64,000 bases of DNA from Vulcanimicrobiota bacterium (GTDB taxonomy: Bacteria; Vulcanimicrobiota; Vulcanimicrobiia; Vulcanimicrobiales; Vulcanimicrobiaceae), in assembly GCA_027306785.1 (NCBI GenBank), contig DAHUZB010000018.1, positions 62,001 to 126,000 of the forward strand. The letters run 5' to 3'. Below the pieces are notes generated by a model that did not search any database, had not been told where the DNA came from, and saw only the letters and a program-made list of their open reading frames with translations. Made by a program: the position numbers and the translations under genes. Shown piece after piece: positions 52,108 to 61,705 of this stretch (its first letter is position 1; every line of letters begins with the position of its first letter).

Positions 52108-52151
52108 GCGAGCACAAGGGATTCAAGCCGGTGCGCGCACGGCCCTAGCTC

Positions 52152-52541
52152 CTACTCATGTCGGCGGCTGCGCCGCCGAACCGCCTCGCGCAGGCCTTGG
52201 ACGATCGCGCGTCGGTCGGCCGACTTTTCGAGCACCGTGTCGGCGCCCGCGACGCAGAACGCGCGTACCACCGCATCCGATGCGCCCGAGGAGTAGACGT
52301 ACACGTTCGCTTTGGGCGCCAGAGCCCGCGCGAGCCGCACCGCATCCAAGGGATCCTCTAAGTAATCGGTATCGAGAAAGATCACATCGGGCTGATCGTC
52401 GAGCAGGCGGCGCGGATCGATCGTCGCGCCGACGTAGTCGACGAAGAGCCCGGCCTCCGAGAACACGTCCACCAGCGCCGCGACGAAGAGATGCTGCGGC
52501 TCGATGAGATGGACAACGGTGCGGCCGGTCGCGTCGAGCAT
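52152..52541 (-). CDS. Stand-alone receiver-like protein
   Basis: A 129-residue protein with a CheY-like pattern: the phosphoacceptor-site segment DVIFLDTDYLEDP, a Ser in VYVYSSG where Thr/Ser is expected, and Lys in VLEKSADRR. The first acidic pair is reduced to a single Glu (HLIEPQHLF). No output domain follows. It begins 16 bases after the Wzc-like kinase gene, so a role in polysaccharide control is likely but unproven. Confidence 0.72.
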   Translation of the reverse strand: MLDATGRTVVHLIEPQHLFVAALVDVFSEAGLFVDYVGATIDPRRLLDDQPDVIFLDTDYLEDPLDAVRLARALAPKANVYVYSSGASDAVVRAFCVAGADTVLEKSADRRAIVQGLREAVRRRSRRHE

Positions 52542-52557
52542 CTCGCCCGCGCGCCGC

Positions 52558-54732
52558 TCAGCGGCCCGTCGCGACGATCGGTGCCTCGTCCGAGACGAGG
52601 CGAGGCACGTCGCTTCCGTACGGGGTGTAGTCCGCGCGTCGCGGCTCGATGCGGTTGATCACGAATCCCAGCAGGTTGCGCACGCCCAGGCGTGCCAAGC
52701 GTGTCATCGCCCCGGTCGCCTCGCGCAGGTCGGTCGTCCCCTGCGAGAGCACGAGGATCGCACCGGTGACGCGCCGCGCGAGGATCGCCGAATCGACGTT
52801 GCCGACCAGCGCCGCGCCGTCGAAGACGATCGTGCGGTAGCGTTCGTACAGTCGCTCCAAGAGCGCATCGAAGTGCGTGGATTCCAGGAGCTTGATCGGA
52901 TTCGGCGTCACGGTGCCGCTGGTGAGCACGTGCAGCCCGCTGCGCTCGTCGGACTGCACCGCCTGCTCGAACGAGAACGCGCCGATCAGCACGTCGGAGA
53001 GGCCGCGTAGGTTCTCCAGGTGCAGCTTCGCGTGCAGCGACGGGCGCCGTAAATCCGCGTCGACGAGCAGCACGCCGCCTTCGAGCTCCTGGAGTGCAAG
53101 CGCGATGTTGAGCGCCACCGTCGATTTTCCGTCGCCTTGCGACGGGCTGATCACCGCGAGCGAGCGTAGCGGCTCGTCGGTTGCGTACTTCATGTTGGTG
53201 ACCAGTTGCAGAAACGATTCGAGCGCAAGCTCCTTGACCCACGGGACGATCGGCTCGCCGTTGCGCAGGGCGATGAGCGGAATCGCGCCCAGCTGCGGCA
53301 GCGCGAGCTCTTCTTCAACTTCGCGTTCGTCGGTAATGCTGCCGTCCACGTATTCGAGGAGCAACGCGCCCGTGATGCCGAGGATCGCGCCGATCACGAT
53401 CGCGATCGCGAGGTTGAGGGTGAGGCTCGGTCGGACCGCCGCGTCGTGCGGCGATGCGGCCTGCACGATCGTCACGTCGGAGAGCGCGGTCTCCGACGCC
53501 ACCTGCGCGTTGACGTACTTTTGCTGAAGCGCGCCGTAGACGTCTTGCGCCGTCTTGGCATCGCGCTGGAGATCGGCCAGCTGCGCGGTCTGGGCGGGCA
53601 GCGCGGCGAGTTGCGGTTCGAGCGCCTTGCGTTGCCGCTGAAGTTCGGCGATCTGTGCGGCGTCGGCGGCGATCGTGGCGCGATAGTTCGCAGCCTGCTG
53701 CGCGAGTTGCTGGTAGACGGGATTGGGCACCTCGCTCTCGCCCGAGACGACCGTCTGCGCCTGCTTGGCGATCGCGTCACGCAGTTGCTGCCGCTGCGTT
53801 TTGAGCGCGATGACGGCGGGATAGCGGTCGGTATACTGCTGCTGCGCCTGCTGCAGCTGCACCTCGACTTGCGTGAGCTGCGTCTGCAGTTGCGCGACGA
53901 CCGGATTCTGCGACACCGTCGTGGTGCCGGTGATCGTCGCGGGTGTACCGCCGATCTGCGAGCTTGCCGAGGCCAACTGCGCCTGCGCCTGCGCGCGATC
54001 GGCTTGCAACTGCCCGATCTTGCTTTCGAGCGCGGTCATGCTGCCGATCGTCGCTTGCGTTTGGGCGTCGATATTCGCGATGCGATGCTGTGCCTCGAAT
54101 GCGGCGAGCGCGCTCTGCGCTTGCGTCATGCGCGCCTTCGCAAGCGGCATCTGCTGCGCGAGCGAGGCGAGCGCCGCGTTTGCTTGACTCGAGACCAGGT
54201 CGCGCTGGCGTGCCACGACCGCCGCGCCGAAGGCGTTCGCGATGGCGGCGGAGGTCTGCGGATCCTTCCACGTCACGGAGACGCTGAGGATGTTCGTGTT
54301 GGTGATCGGGGTGACGACGACGTGCGAGAGCAACTCGCGCGGGCTCACCCCGAGGTGCAAGTCGTCGACGACGCGGCGCATCACCGGCGTCTCGCGAAAG
54401 AGCTCGGCGTAGGTCTCCGACGATTGCATGTCGCTTGCGATGATGAGCGCGTTGAGCACCGGCAATTGCGCGTCGGCATTCGCGGAGGATCCTGCGGCAT
54501 TGCCGTTTCCCGCGATCACCTTGATCGTCGTGGTGTAGCTCTTGGGCCAGACGATGGTGCCGATCGTCATCAGCGCGACGAACCCGAGAAAGATCTGCAC
54601 GATCGTCGCGCGGCGTCGAATCAGGCGCCGCAGCAGCGTTTGCAGTTCGCGTCGTCCCGCCGTGCCGGACGCGGCGGATGCGTCGACGCCGCCGGGGAGC
54701 GGGGTGGGCGCGGCACCGGGAAATGCGTACAC
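52558..54732 (-). CDS. wzc: Polysaccharide copolymerase and tyrosine autokinase (Wzc/ExoP type)
   Basis: A 724-residue inner-membrane protein. The Wzz domain (about 30-430) lies between membrane helices near 42-62 and 435-455 and contains a long Gln/Ala-rich coiled coil. The BY-kinase domain (about 500-700) has Walker A SPSQGDGKSTVALNI, Walker A' VLLVDADLRRP and a Walker B-like TIVFDGAALVG. Two Tyr near the C-terminus (DYTPYG) could be phosphorylation sites. It controls chain length and export with the Wza-like protein. Confidence 0.92.
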   Translation of the reverse strand: MYAFPGAAPTPLPGGVDASAASGTAGRRELQTLLRRLIRRRATIVQIFLGFVALMTIGTIVWPKSYTTTIKVIAGNGNAAGSSANADAQLPVLNALIIASDMQSSETYAELFRETPVMRRVVDDLHLGVSPRELLSHVVVTPITNTNILSVSVTWKDPQTSAAIANAFGAAVVARQRDLVSSQANAALASLAQQMPLAKARMTQAQSALAAFEAQHRIANIDAQTQATIGSMTALESKIGQLQADRAQAQAQLASASSQIGGTPATITGTTTVSQNPVVAQLQTQLTQVEVQLQQAQQQYTDRYPAVIALKTQRQQLRDAIAKQAQTVVSGESEVPNPVYQQLAQQAANYRATIAADAAQIAELQRQRKALEPQLAALPAQTAQLADLQRDAKTAQDVYGALQQKYVNAQVASETALSDVTIVQAASPHDAAVRPSLTLNLAIAIVIGAILGITGALLLEYVDGSITDEREVEEELALPQLGAIPLIALRNGEPIVPWVKELALESFLQLVTNMKYATDEPLRSLAVISPSQGDGKSTVALNIALALQELEGGVLLVDADLRRPSLHAKLHLENLRGLSDVLIGAFSFEQAVQSDERSGLHVLTSGTVTPNPIKLLESTHFDALLERLYERYRTIVFDGAALVGNVDSAILARRVTGAILVLSQGTTDLREATGAMTRLARLGVRNLLGFVINRIEPRRADYTPYGSDVPRLVSDEAPIVATGR

Positions 54733-54743
54733 GCTGCGATCTC

Positions 54744-55613
54744 CTACGGAATGAAGAGACGGCCGAGCAGGTAGAGCAAGGGCGAGTCGAAGTTCATCTT
54801 CGCGCGCGCCTGCGGAACGTACACGACATCTCCCTTATGCAGGGTGATGTCGGCCGCTTCGTCGTTGTGTTCGAGCGCCTGATAGAGATTGACGGTGTAC
54901 TCGTGCGTCTTGCCGTCGGCGCTCGTGCGCATCACGCGGATGCGATTGAGATCGGCGTTCGAGGATGCGCTGTTTCCCGCTTTGGCGATCGCCATCGAGA
55001 GTCGGTCGCCCTCCGCCACCGCGATATCGCCCGGATGGTCGACGGCGCCGGTGACGACGACGTTGATCATCACGGGTCCCGGCACGTAGACGACCGATCC
55101 CTCGGAGAGCGGCGCATCGAGTGCGACATCGCCGCGATGCAGCAGCTCCTCGAGTGAGACGGTTCGCACGTCGCCCTGCGCGTCGGAGATCCGCGCGACC
55201 GGTAGATCGCCGTTCACGTCGGCGATACCGCCCGCCGCCGCGATCGCGTCGGTCAAGCGCGCACCCGAACGCAGTTCGTACTTGCCGGGAGTCTTCACGT
55301 TGCCGAGCACGAGCACGGAGGGCGTTCCCAATTTCGCGATCTCGATCGTCACGAGCGGCGTTCGTACGTAGCGCTCGAGCCGCGTGCGCAGGAGCGCGGT
55401 CGCGGCGATCACGCTCAGTCCGCCGACGCGCAGTCCGCCCACGAGCGGATAGTCGATCGTGCCGTCGGGGAGCACCGTGACGGTTTGCGAGAGCGTCTGC
55501 TGTCCGTACACCTGCACGTTGAGCTGATCGCCGGGATGGATCGTCGCGGTCGGTGCCGCGGCGGTCTGTGCGGCGAGCGCGAGCGCGAGCACGAGGCCGG
55601 AGGTGGTCTGCAT
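54744..55613 (-). CDS. Polysaccharide export protein (Wza-like, SLBB domains)
   Basis: A 289-residue exported protein with a signal peptide ending near AQTAAAP, an N-terminal poly-export domain (HPGDQLNVQVYGQ, DGTIDYPLVGG) and two SLBB domains (VLVLGNVKTPGKYEL and VVVTGAVDHPGDI). It is shorter than E. coli Wza and lacks an obvious lipobox. Probable outer-membrane or periplasmic channel for exopolysaccharide; the wzc-like gene follows after 11 bases. Confidence 0.9.
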   Translation of the reverse strand: MQTTSGLVLALALAAQTAAAPTATIHPGDQLNVQVYGQQTLSQTVTVLPDGTIDYPLVGGLRVGGLSVIAATALLRTRLERYVRTPLVTIEIAKLGTPSVLVLGNVKTPGKYELRSGARLTDAIAAAGGIADVNGDLPVARISDAQGDVRTVSLEELLHRGDVALDAPLSEGSVVYVPGPVMINVVVTGAVDHPGDIAVAEGDRLSMAIAKAGNSASSNADLNRIRVMRTSADGKTHEYTVNLYQALEHNDEAADITLHKGDVVYVPQARAKMNFDSPLLYLLGRLFIP

Positions 55614-55684
55614 ATCACTATCCTACGGTCGCGGGGCGGCGGCGCCGTGACCCAGGCGGCTCAATCTGTCGGCGTCCGAACATC

Positions 55685-56500
55685 CTACGGGGTCGGTGTC
55701 CCGGTACAGGCGCCGAGCGCCGGACACGGCGTGGGCACGCTCGGGTTTGCGCCCGCCGCGCTCTCACTGCGAACGGCGTCGAGGTCGGCGCGAATCGTGG
55801 CATTCGGCGTTGCGGATGCATCGGGGTTCCATTGCGGGATCGCGGGAAAGAGGCTCGCGCCGCTCGTCTGTCCCTGCGTCACGTCGGCCAGCAGACGCGT
55901 CTCGGCCGCGCTCAGCGCGCTCCCCGCGCGCAGATGCCGTGCCCACGCATCGATCGCGTTGAAGTTCCAGAGATCGAACGACTCGTCGCCCGGTGCGTTG
56001 CTCGATTCGTAAAAGATGTACAGCGAGGCCGCGGTGCTTGCCGCATCCGGGATGTTGGCGGCACCGTCGTTCGGCGCATCCGAAAGATTCAGATTGTGCG
56101 CGGGAACCGCACCGAGAAATTCCATCGTCCAGAACTGCGCGTGATTCGGCGCGAATCCGATCACCAGATAATTGCGACCGGGCACGGTGGTGTAGGTCGG
56201 GTCCGGCGAGGCGGGGATCGCGGTCGCCGTCGCGCCGATCGTGTAGGCACCGGCGCCGTCGGTGGTCGTGAGACCGGCTTGCTGCGTGCAACCGCAGGTA
56301 AAGACGACCGGCGCGTTCGCAAGCGGCACGCCGTCGCTCATGACCCCGGTCATCGCGTAGGCCGGAGGCGTCGCGACCGAGCCGCCGCCGCCGCTCGGCG
56401 GGAGGCTCGCGCCGCCGCCACCGCCGCCGCCTCCACACGCGGCGAGCAGTGCCGCAGCGAGAATGGTACCGAAGAGCGCGAGTCGAGCGGAATATCTCAT
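55685..56500 (-). CDS. Lipoprotein with poly-Gly linker, unknown function
   Basis: A 271-residue predicted lipoprotein: signal peptide with LLAAC lipobox (Cys22), then eight glycines and a Gly/Ser/Pro tether, then a domain containing GVPLANAPVVFTCGC, which looks like a carboxypeptidase-regulatory or Ig-like fold, and a helical C-terminal half. It is transcribed toward the export genes with a 71-base gap. It is probably surface-exposed. No enzymatic motif is visible. Confidence 0.72.
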   Translation of the reverse strand: MRYSARLALFGTILAAALLAACGGGGGGGGASLPPSGGGGSVATPPAYAMTGVMSDGVPLANAPVVFTCGCTQQAGLTTTDGAGAYTIGATATAIPASPDPTYTTVPGRNYLVIGFAPNHAQFWTMEFLGAVPAHNLNLSDAPNDGAANIPDAASTAASLYIFYESSNAPGDESFDLWNFNAIDAWARHLRAGSALSAAETRLLADVTQGQTSGASLFPAIPQWNPDASATPNATIRADLDAVRSESAAGANPSVPTPCPALGACTGTPTP

Positions 56501-56610
56501 GATCTCGGAGCCTACACGTCGCTCCCTCGGTTCGCATCGGCGAAATGACCACCGCGCGGCGGGAAATGCAGGACAGTCAAGCGAGCCGCGGCCTCTGGTA
56601 CCTCTAAAGC

Positions 56611-58431
56611 ATGCCCCGCAGACGCGCCGTGGTGGTCGGATTCAGCTATTACGGTCACGCCCTCGCTCGGCTGATGAACGCGCACGCGACGTCGTGGTCT
56701 ATGCGGTACTTCGACGGTTCGCGGATCGGCACGCTCGCCTCGATCGCCGCGGCGCGGGACGCCGACGCCATCGTGAGTTTCGGCGGACCGGGGCCGAACG
56801 CGGCGCTTGCGGCCGCGGCGCGGCGACGCGGGATTCCGGTGGTCGTGATATGGGCCGGCTCCGATGTCCAGCGCGCCGCGCGCGAGCCGCAGATGCTCGA
56901 GCTGATCAAGTGTCTCTCGTACACGCACCTGGCGGACGGTCCGTGGCTCGTCGACGAGCTTCGCGCGCTCGGCCTCGAGGCGCGCTACGTGCCGGTGACC
57001 GCGGTCGAGCCTTGCACGCTCGCCCCGCTGCCCGACGAGTTCTCCGTCTTTACCTATCTGCCCGAACCGCGCCGCGCGTTCTACGGCGAGCGCACCGTCT
57101 ACGCGATCGCGCGCGGCCTACCGAACGTGCGCTTCGACGTGATCGGTCGCGGAGCGCCGAATCCCGGCGCTCCGAGCAACGTGCGCTTTCTCGGCTACGT
57201 CAAGGAGATGGGCGCATGTATCGATGCGCATACGGCGCTGCTGCGCATGCCCGAGCACGACGGCAAGTCGATGCTCGTGCTCGAGACGCTCGCGCGCGCT
57301 CGCCACGTGTTGTGGAGCTATCCGTTCACCGCGGCGACGCGCGTGCGCACCGCGACCGAGGCGATCGCGACGCTCGCCGACCTGCGCGATCTCCACGCGC
57401 GCGGTGACCTCGAGCTCAATCGCGCGGGCACCGTGGTCGCCGCGGCGTTCGAGCCCGCGCGTCTCGCGCTGCGGTTTGCACGCGAGCTCGATACCGCGGT
57501 GGAACGCCGCGAAACACGCGCGGAGCGCGGCGCGACGGTGGCGATCTCGGGTCTCAACCTCTTCTCCGCGCAGGTTATGCGTTTGGCCCGGGAGCGCAGC
57601 GATCGTTGGGACGTGGTGCCGATGCGAACCTCCGCGCGGCTCGAGGTGCTGGCATCGATGCTGGAACTCCGACGCGCCGACGTCTGGTACTCGATCGGCG
57701 CGCCGATCGGAAGCCGCTGGCTCTATCGCTTCGCGCGATTGCTTCGCAAGCCGCACGTGATGCACTGGGTCGGCTCCGATCTCGAACGGCTCTGCGGCGA
57801 CCGCGCGCTGCAGCGCTACTGCCGCGGCCGCGGCATCGTGAATCTGGCCGAGGTCGACTGGACCGCGCGCCGACTCCACGCGCTCGGCATCGATGCGCAG
57901 ATCGCTCCGCTGCCCGTCGCGCACGTTCCGACCGAGCTGCCCTCGATGCCGAGCGAGTTCACCGTGTTGTTCTACGTACCGACCGCGCGCGGCGCATTCT
58001 ACGGCCGTGCCGAGTACGAGCGTCTGATTCGCGCCTTCGCGCATCGCGCGGTGCGCTTTCTCGTCGTCGGCGGCGGCGAGCTCTACGTGCCGCCCGGCGC
58101 GCGTGTGGAGCGGCTCGGATGGTGCGACGATCTCGATCCCGTCTACGCTCGCACGAGCGTGCTCGTGCGCCTGACGCGCGGCGACGGCCTCTCGATCATG
58201 GTGCTCGAAGCGTTGATGCGCGGACGCTACGTGCTGTGGACGCAGTCCTTTCCGTTCGCGCAGCAGACGCGAAGCTATCGCGAAGCGGCCGAGGATCTCG
58301 AGCGCTTGCTTGAGCTGCACGAACGCGGTGCGCTCGCGCTGCGTACCGATGCCGCGCGCGCGACGGCCGCCGCGTTCGAACCGACGCGGGCGCTCGAACG
58401 CATCGTCGATGCGTGGGAGCGCGCGCGATGA
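56611..58431 (+). CDS. Fused double glycosyltransferase (two tandem GT-B-like copies)
   Basis: A 606-residue protein made of two homologous halves offset by about 305 residues. Matching pairs are WAGSD (81-85) and WVGSD (386-390); PDEFSVFTYL with AFYG (141-159) and PSEFTVLFYV with AFYG (447-465); DGKSMLVLE (217-225) and DGLSIMVLE (525-533). Both copies keep the conserved acidic and glycine positions, so both may be active. Each looks like a GT-B glycosyltransferase. It opens the plus-strand part of the exopolysaccharide locus and overlaps the next gene by 4 bases. Confidence 0.8.
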   Translation: MPRRRAVVVGFSYYGHALARLMNAHATSWSMRYFDGSRIGTLASIAAARDADAIVSFGGPGPNAALAAAARRRGIPVVVIWAGSDVQRAAREPQMLELIKCLSYTHLADGPWLVDELRALGLEARYVPVTAVEPCTLAPLPDEFSVFTYLPEPRRAFYGERTVYAIARGLPNVRFDVIGRGAPNPGAPSNVRFLGYVKEMGACIDAHTALLRMPEHDGKSMLVLETLARARHVLWSYPFTAATRVRTATEAIATLADLRDLHARGDLELNRAGTVVAAAFEPARLALRFARELDTAVERRETRAERGATVAISGLNLFSAQVMRLARERSDRWDVVPMRTSARLEVLASMLELRRADVWYSIGAPIGSRWLYRFARLLRKPHVMHWVGSDLERLCGDRALQRYCRGRGIVNLAEVDWTARRLHALGIDAQIAPLPVAHVPTELPSMPSEFTVLFYVPTARGAFYGRAEYERLIRAFAHRAVRFLVVGGGELYVPPGARVERLGWCDDLDPVYARTSVLVRLTRGDGLSIMVLEALMRGRYVLWTQSFPFAQQTRSYREAAEDLERLLELHERGALALRTDAARATAAAFEPTRALERIVDAWERAR

Positions 58432-59402
58432 TCGAGATGCTTACGGTCGAGCGATGGCTGCGGTACGATGCGCGGCATCCGGCGCCGACGTTCTTCGCGC
58501 GCCCGGCCTGGGCGCTCGCGCTCGCGGAGAGCGTAGCGGGGCTCGAAGCCCTGCCGATCGCGCTTGAGGTGCAGGGCGTTCGCTGCATCGTCCCCGCCAT
58601 GCGATCGGCCGCGCATCTCGGGCAGCGCGATGTGATCGCATCGCCGCTCGGCGCGTACGGTTGCGTGCTGCTCGAGAGCGGCGGAGCGGCGGCTCCGCTT
58701 CTCGCGCGCGCGGCGATCGAGCGGATCGGGCGCGCCGTCGATGCGCTGCGCTTCATCACCTATCCGCTCGCTCCGCAGCCGCAGCCGATCGGGGCGTCCG
58801 TCGAGCATCGCACGACCGCCGCCATCGATTGTCGCGACGGGTTCGATGCGGTGCTCGCGCGCATGCGCGGCGTCACGCGCCGGATGGCGGGTCAATCCGA
58901 ACGCCGCGGTGTGATCTGCGAGCGCGCGGAGCCCGGCTATGCAAGCGTGGATCGTTACTACACGCTCTACGCGGCCGCGGCGCAGACGTGGGGCTACACG
59001 CGACCGCCGATCGCGCGCGCCGTCTTCGATGCGCTCGCGCGACGGGCGGGACCCGATGCCGAACTCTGGTTCGCCCGTGCCGACGGACGCGACGCGGCGG
59101 GTGCGCTCGTGCTCTACGGCGCGTCGGAGCTCTTCGTGTGGACGACCGCGATGGATCGCGCGGCGGCACCGCTGCGCCCGACCAATGCGCTGCATCTCGC
59201 GCTACTGCGCCACGCGTGCGCGCGCACTATTCCTTGGTACAATCTCGGCGCGAGCGCGGGGCTCCCCGGCGTCGCGCGCTTCAAACGCGATCTCGGCGCG
59301 CGCGAGTTCGCCTATGCGGAGTACGTGCTGCGCTCGCCGGTCTTCGCGCTCTACGAACGTGCGAGTCGCGGCCTTCGCGCGCTCGTGCGGGGAGGTGGAT
59401 AG
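58428..59402 (+). CDS. FemAB/GNAT-like acyltransferase
   Basis: A 324-residue protein of the GNAT/FemAB-like type often found in polysaccharide clusters. The C-terminal part contains WGYTRPPIARAVFDALARR, AGALVLYGASELFVWTTAMD and a late NLGASAGLPGVARFKRDLGA motif, the typical ending of this group. It probably transfers an acyl or aminoacyl group to a sugar or lipid carrier. ATG 58428 overlaps the previous TGA (ATGA). Confidence 0.72.
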   Translation: MIEMLTVERWLRYDARHPAPTFFARPAWALALAESVAGLEALPIALEVQGVRCIVPAMRSAAHLGQRDVIASPLGAYGCVLLESGGAAAPLLARAAIERIGRAVDALRFITYPLAPQPQPIGASVEHRTTAAIDCRDGFDAVLARMRGVTRRMAGQSERRGVICERAEPGYASVDRYYTLYAAAAQTWGYTRPPIARAVFDALARRAGPDAELWFARADGRDAAGALVLYGASELFVWTTAMDRAAAPLRPTNALHLALLRHACARTIPWYNLGASAGLPGVARFKRDLGAREFAYAEYVLRSPVFALYERASRGLRALVRGGG

Positions 59403-60374
59403 ATGCGTCCCGGTTTACCGCTCGAACTGCTCGGTGATCTCGCCGCCGCCGCCGTCGGCGCGGTGCTCGCATCGCTCCTCGTTTCGCGCAGCGATGCGCT
59501 GCTGGTGCTCGTCACGATCGCGACGGTGGCGATCCTGCTCGGACGCTATCGCCGCGATTACAGCCGAACGCCGCGCGATGAGGTCGCCGCGGCGCTCGCG
59601 GTCGCCGCCTGTGCCGCGTTGCCCGCGGCGCTGCTGCTCGCGGCAGCGGGCGAGCCGCCGTGGGCCGCGATCATCGTTGCGCCCGTCTGGGCGCTGCTCG
59701 CGGGCGCCGCCGCCGCAACGACCTTTGCGCGTCGTCGGGTCTGCCCGCTCGATGAACTCATCGCAGGCGCGGGCTATCCGCGCCGAAAGCGCACCGCCGC
59801 GTTCACCGAAGGGATCGTGCGCAGCATCGATCTGGTCGTCGCATCCGTACTGTTGGTGCTGCTCGCGCCGCTGCTGCTGCTCATCGCGCTCTTGATTTGG
59901 CGCGAAGACGGCGGCGCGCCGCTCTTCGCGCAGGAGCGGGTGGGACGGGACGATCGTCCGTTCGTGATGTGGAAGTTCCGTACCATGCGCGCGGACGCGG
60001 ACGACGCATGGGCGCGTCCCGGCGATCGGCGAATCACGCGCATCGGCGCGATGCTGCGCCGCAGCAGCCTGGACGAACTGCCGCAACTCGTCAACGTGCT
60101 GCGCGGCGAGATGTCGCTCGTGGGGCCGCGCCCCGAGATGCGCGAGTACGCGTTGCGCTTCGCGCGCGAGCGCAGCGAGTATCCGTACCGGCACCTCGTG
60201 CGTCCCGGTATCACCGGCTGGGCGCAGCTCCAACTGCCGCGAAACCTGCGCCCCGACGACATGCCGCGCGTGCTCGGCTGCGATCTCTACTACGTGCGCA
60301 ACGAGAGCGTGCTGCTCTATGCGTTCTGCATGGCGAAGACGCTCCTGGACGTCGCGCGCCACGACGCGGTGTAA
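59403..60374 (+). CDS. Undecaprenyl-phosphate sugar-1-phosphate transferase (initiating)
   Basis: A 323-residue membrane enzyme. About four N-terminal helices are followed by a short loop, the transferase-anchoring helix (VVASVLLVLLAPLLLLIALL) and the conserved cytosolic domain with FVMWKFRTMRADADD, SSLDELPQLVNVLRGEMSLVGPRPE and RPGITGWAQLQ. It lacks the CoA-binding-like domain of WcaJ/WbaP, so it is a reduced form. It puts the first sugar phosphate on undecaprenyl phosphate. It starts directly at the previous stop (TAG then ATG). Confidence 0.92.
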   Translation: MRPGLPLELLGDLAAAAVGAVLASLLVSRSDALLVLVTIATVAILLGRYRRDYSRTPRDEVAAALAVAACAALPAALLLAAAGEPPWAAIIVAPVWALLAGAAAATTFARRRVCPLDELIAGAGYPRRKRTAAFTEGIVRSIDLVVASVLLVLLAPLLLLIALLIWREDGGAPLFAQERVGRDDRPFVMWKFRTMRADADDAWARPGDRRITRIGAMLRRSSLDELPQLVNVLRGEMSLVGPRPEMREYALRFARERSEYPYRHLVRPGITGWAQLQLPRNLRPDDMPRVLGCDLYYVRNESVLLYAFCMAKTLLDVARHDAV

Positions 60375-60380
60375 GGCACG

Positions 60381-61700
60381 ATGAGCGCGCCGCTGCGCGA
60401 TCGGCTCGTCGCCGACGGCGCGTATACGTTCGCCGTGCGCATCGCGAACATGCTGCTGGCGGCGTCGGTTGGCATTCTGACCGCGCGGATGCTGGGCCCC
60501 GCCGGACGCGGCATCTACGCGCTGCCGATGATCGACGCGGCGTTCGTGACGGCCGCCTTCGCCGGTCTGACGTCGGCGACATCGCACTTTTTGCTCGCCC
60601 GTGCGGCGGGCGCCGCGATCGTGCGCGCGGTCTCGGGCGCGGCGACGATCTTTCTCGTGCTCGGCGCCGTCGCCGCGGTCGCGATCGCGCGGGTGACCGG
60701 ACACCCGGACTCCGCGCTCGCCGCGGTGCTCGCGCTGCCCGGCTCGGCGGCGCTCCTCACCGCGTACGGTTACGCCGTCGGCACCGAACGCGTGCGTTTG
60801 AACGCGCTCTTCGCGCTTGCGTCGAGCGCGCTGCTGCTGCTCGCGCTCGCGGCCGGATTTCTCCTGGCCTCGCGCGCGCCGTCGACGGCGATCGCGGCAT
60901 GGGTTATCGCGGGCGATCTGCTCGGTGCGCTGCTCTGGCTCTGGATGCTGCGCGACGCGCGTCGGCTGCCGCCGGGGCGCGTCGATACGCGCGCGTTCGT
61001 CGGCTATGCGGCGCGAACCGGCGCCGTCTCGATGGTCTCGCTGCTGAATTACCGCGCCGATGTCTACATCGTCGCGGCGCTGCTCTCGCCCGCCATGCTC
61101 GGGCTCTACACGCTCGCGGTGACGGCGGCGGAGATGACCCTCGCGGCGACGCAGGTGACGGCGATCGTTGCGTCGCCGCATATCGGCAAACTCGACGTCG
61201 CGGCCTCCGCGCGCCTGACCGCGCAGACCGTGCGGCACAACGTCATCATCGCCGCGTGCTCGTGCATCGCGCTCGCCTTGATCGCGCCGATCGCGGTGCG
61301 CGTGCTGTACGGTGAGGCCTTCGCTGCGATGGTGCCGGCGTTGCGCGTGCTGCTCGTCGGCGTCTTCGCGCTCTCGCTCGGATCGCCGATGTCCAGCTTC
61401 TTCACCCTGCGCCTCGGTCGGCCCGAAGTCTCGCTCACCATCGCCTCGCTCTCGGCGGCGCTCTGCATCGGCGTGAGCCTCGCGCTCGTGCCGCGCCTCG
61501 GTCTGCCGGGGGCCGCGATCGGTTCGACGAGCGGCTACCTCGTCGCGCAGGCCGCGGCGATCGTCTATTTCAGCCGAACGAGCGGCCTCGCGATGCGTTG
61601 CGTGATGCCGACGCGCGCGGATCTGCGCGTCTACGCCGATGCCGCACGCGCGATCGTGCGTCGCGCGCGGGCCGCGGGGACACTCGAATCATCGCGGTAG
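60381..61700 (+). CDS. Wzx-type polysaccharide flippase
   Basis: A 439-residue integral membrane protein with about 12-14 helices and the MOP/PST-family pattern near the N-terminus (GILTARMLGPAGRGIYALPM). It also has LLNYRADVYIVAALLSP and GEAFAAMVPALRVLL, both usual in flippases. It moves lipid-linked repeat units across the inner membrane. It follows the transferase by 6 bases. Confidence 0.88.
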   Translation: MSAPLRDRLVADGAYTFAVRIANMLLAASVGILTARMLGPAGRGIYALPMIDAAFVTAAFAGLTSATSHFLLARAAGAAIVRAVSGAATIFLVLGAVAAVAIARVTGHPDSALAAVLALPGSAALLTAYGYAVGTERVRLNALFALASSALLLLALAAGFLLASRAPSTAIAAWVIAGDLLGALLWLWMLRDARRLPPGRVDTRAFVGYAARTGAVSMVSLLNYRADVYIVAALLSPAMLGLYTLAVTAAEMTLAATQVTAIVASPHIGKLDVAASARLTAQTVRHNVIIAACSCIALALIAPIAVRVLYGEAFAAMVPALRVLLVGVFALSLGSPMSSFFTLRLGRPEVSLTIASLSAALCIGVSLALVPRLGLPGAAIGSTSGYLVAQAAAIVYFSRTSGLAMRCVMPTRADLRVYADAARAIVRRARAAGTLESSR

Positions 61701-61705
61701 GGCCG

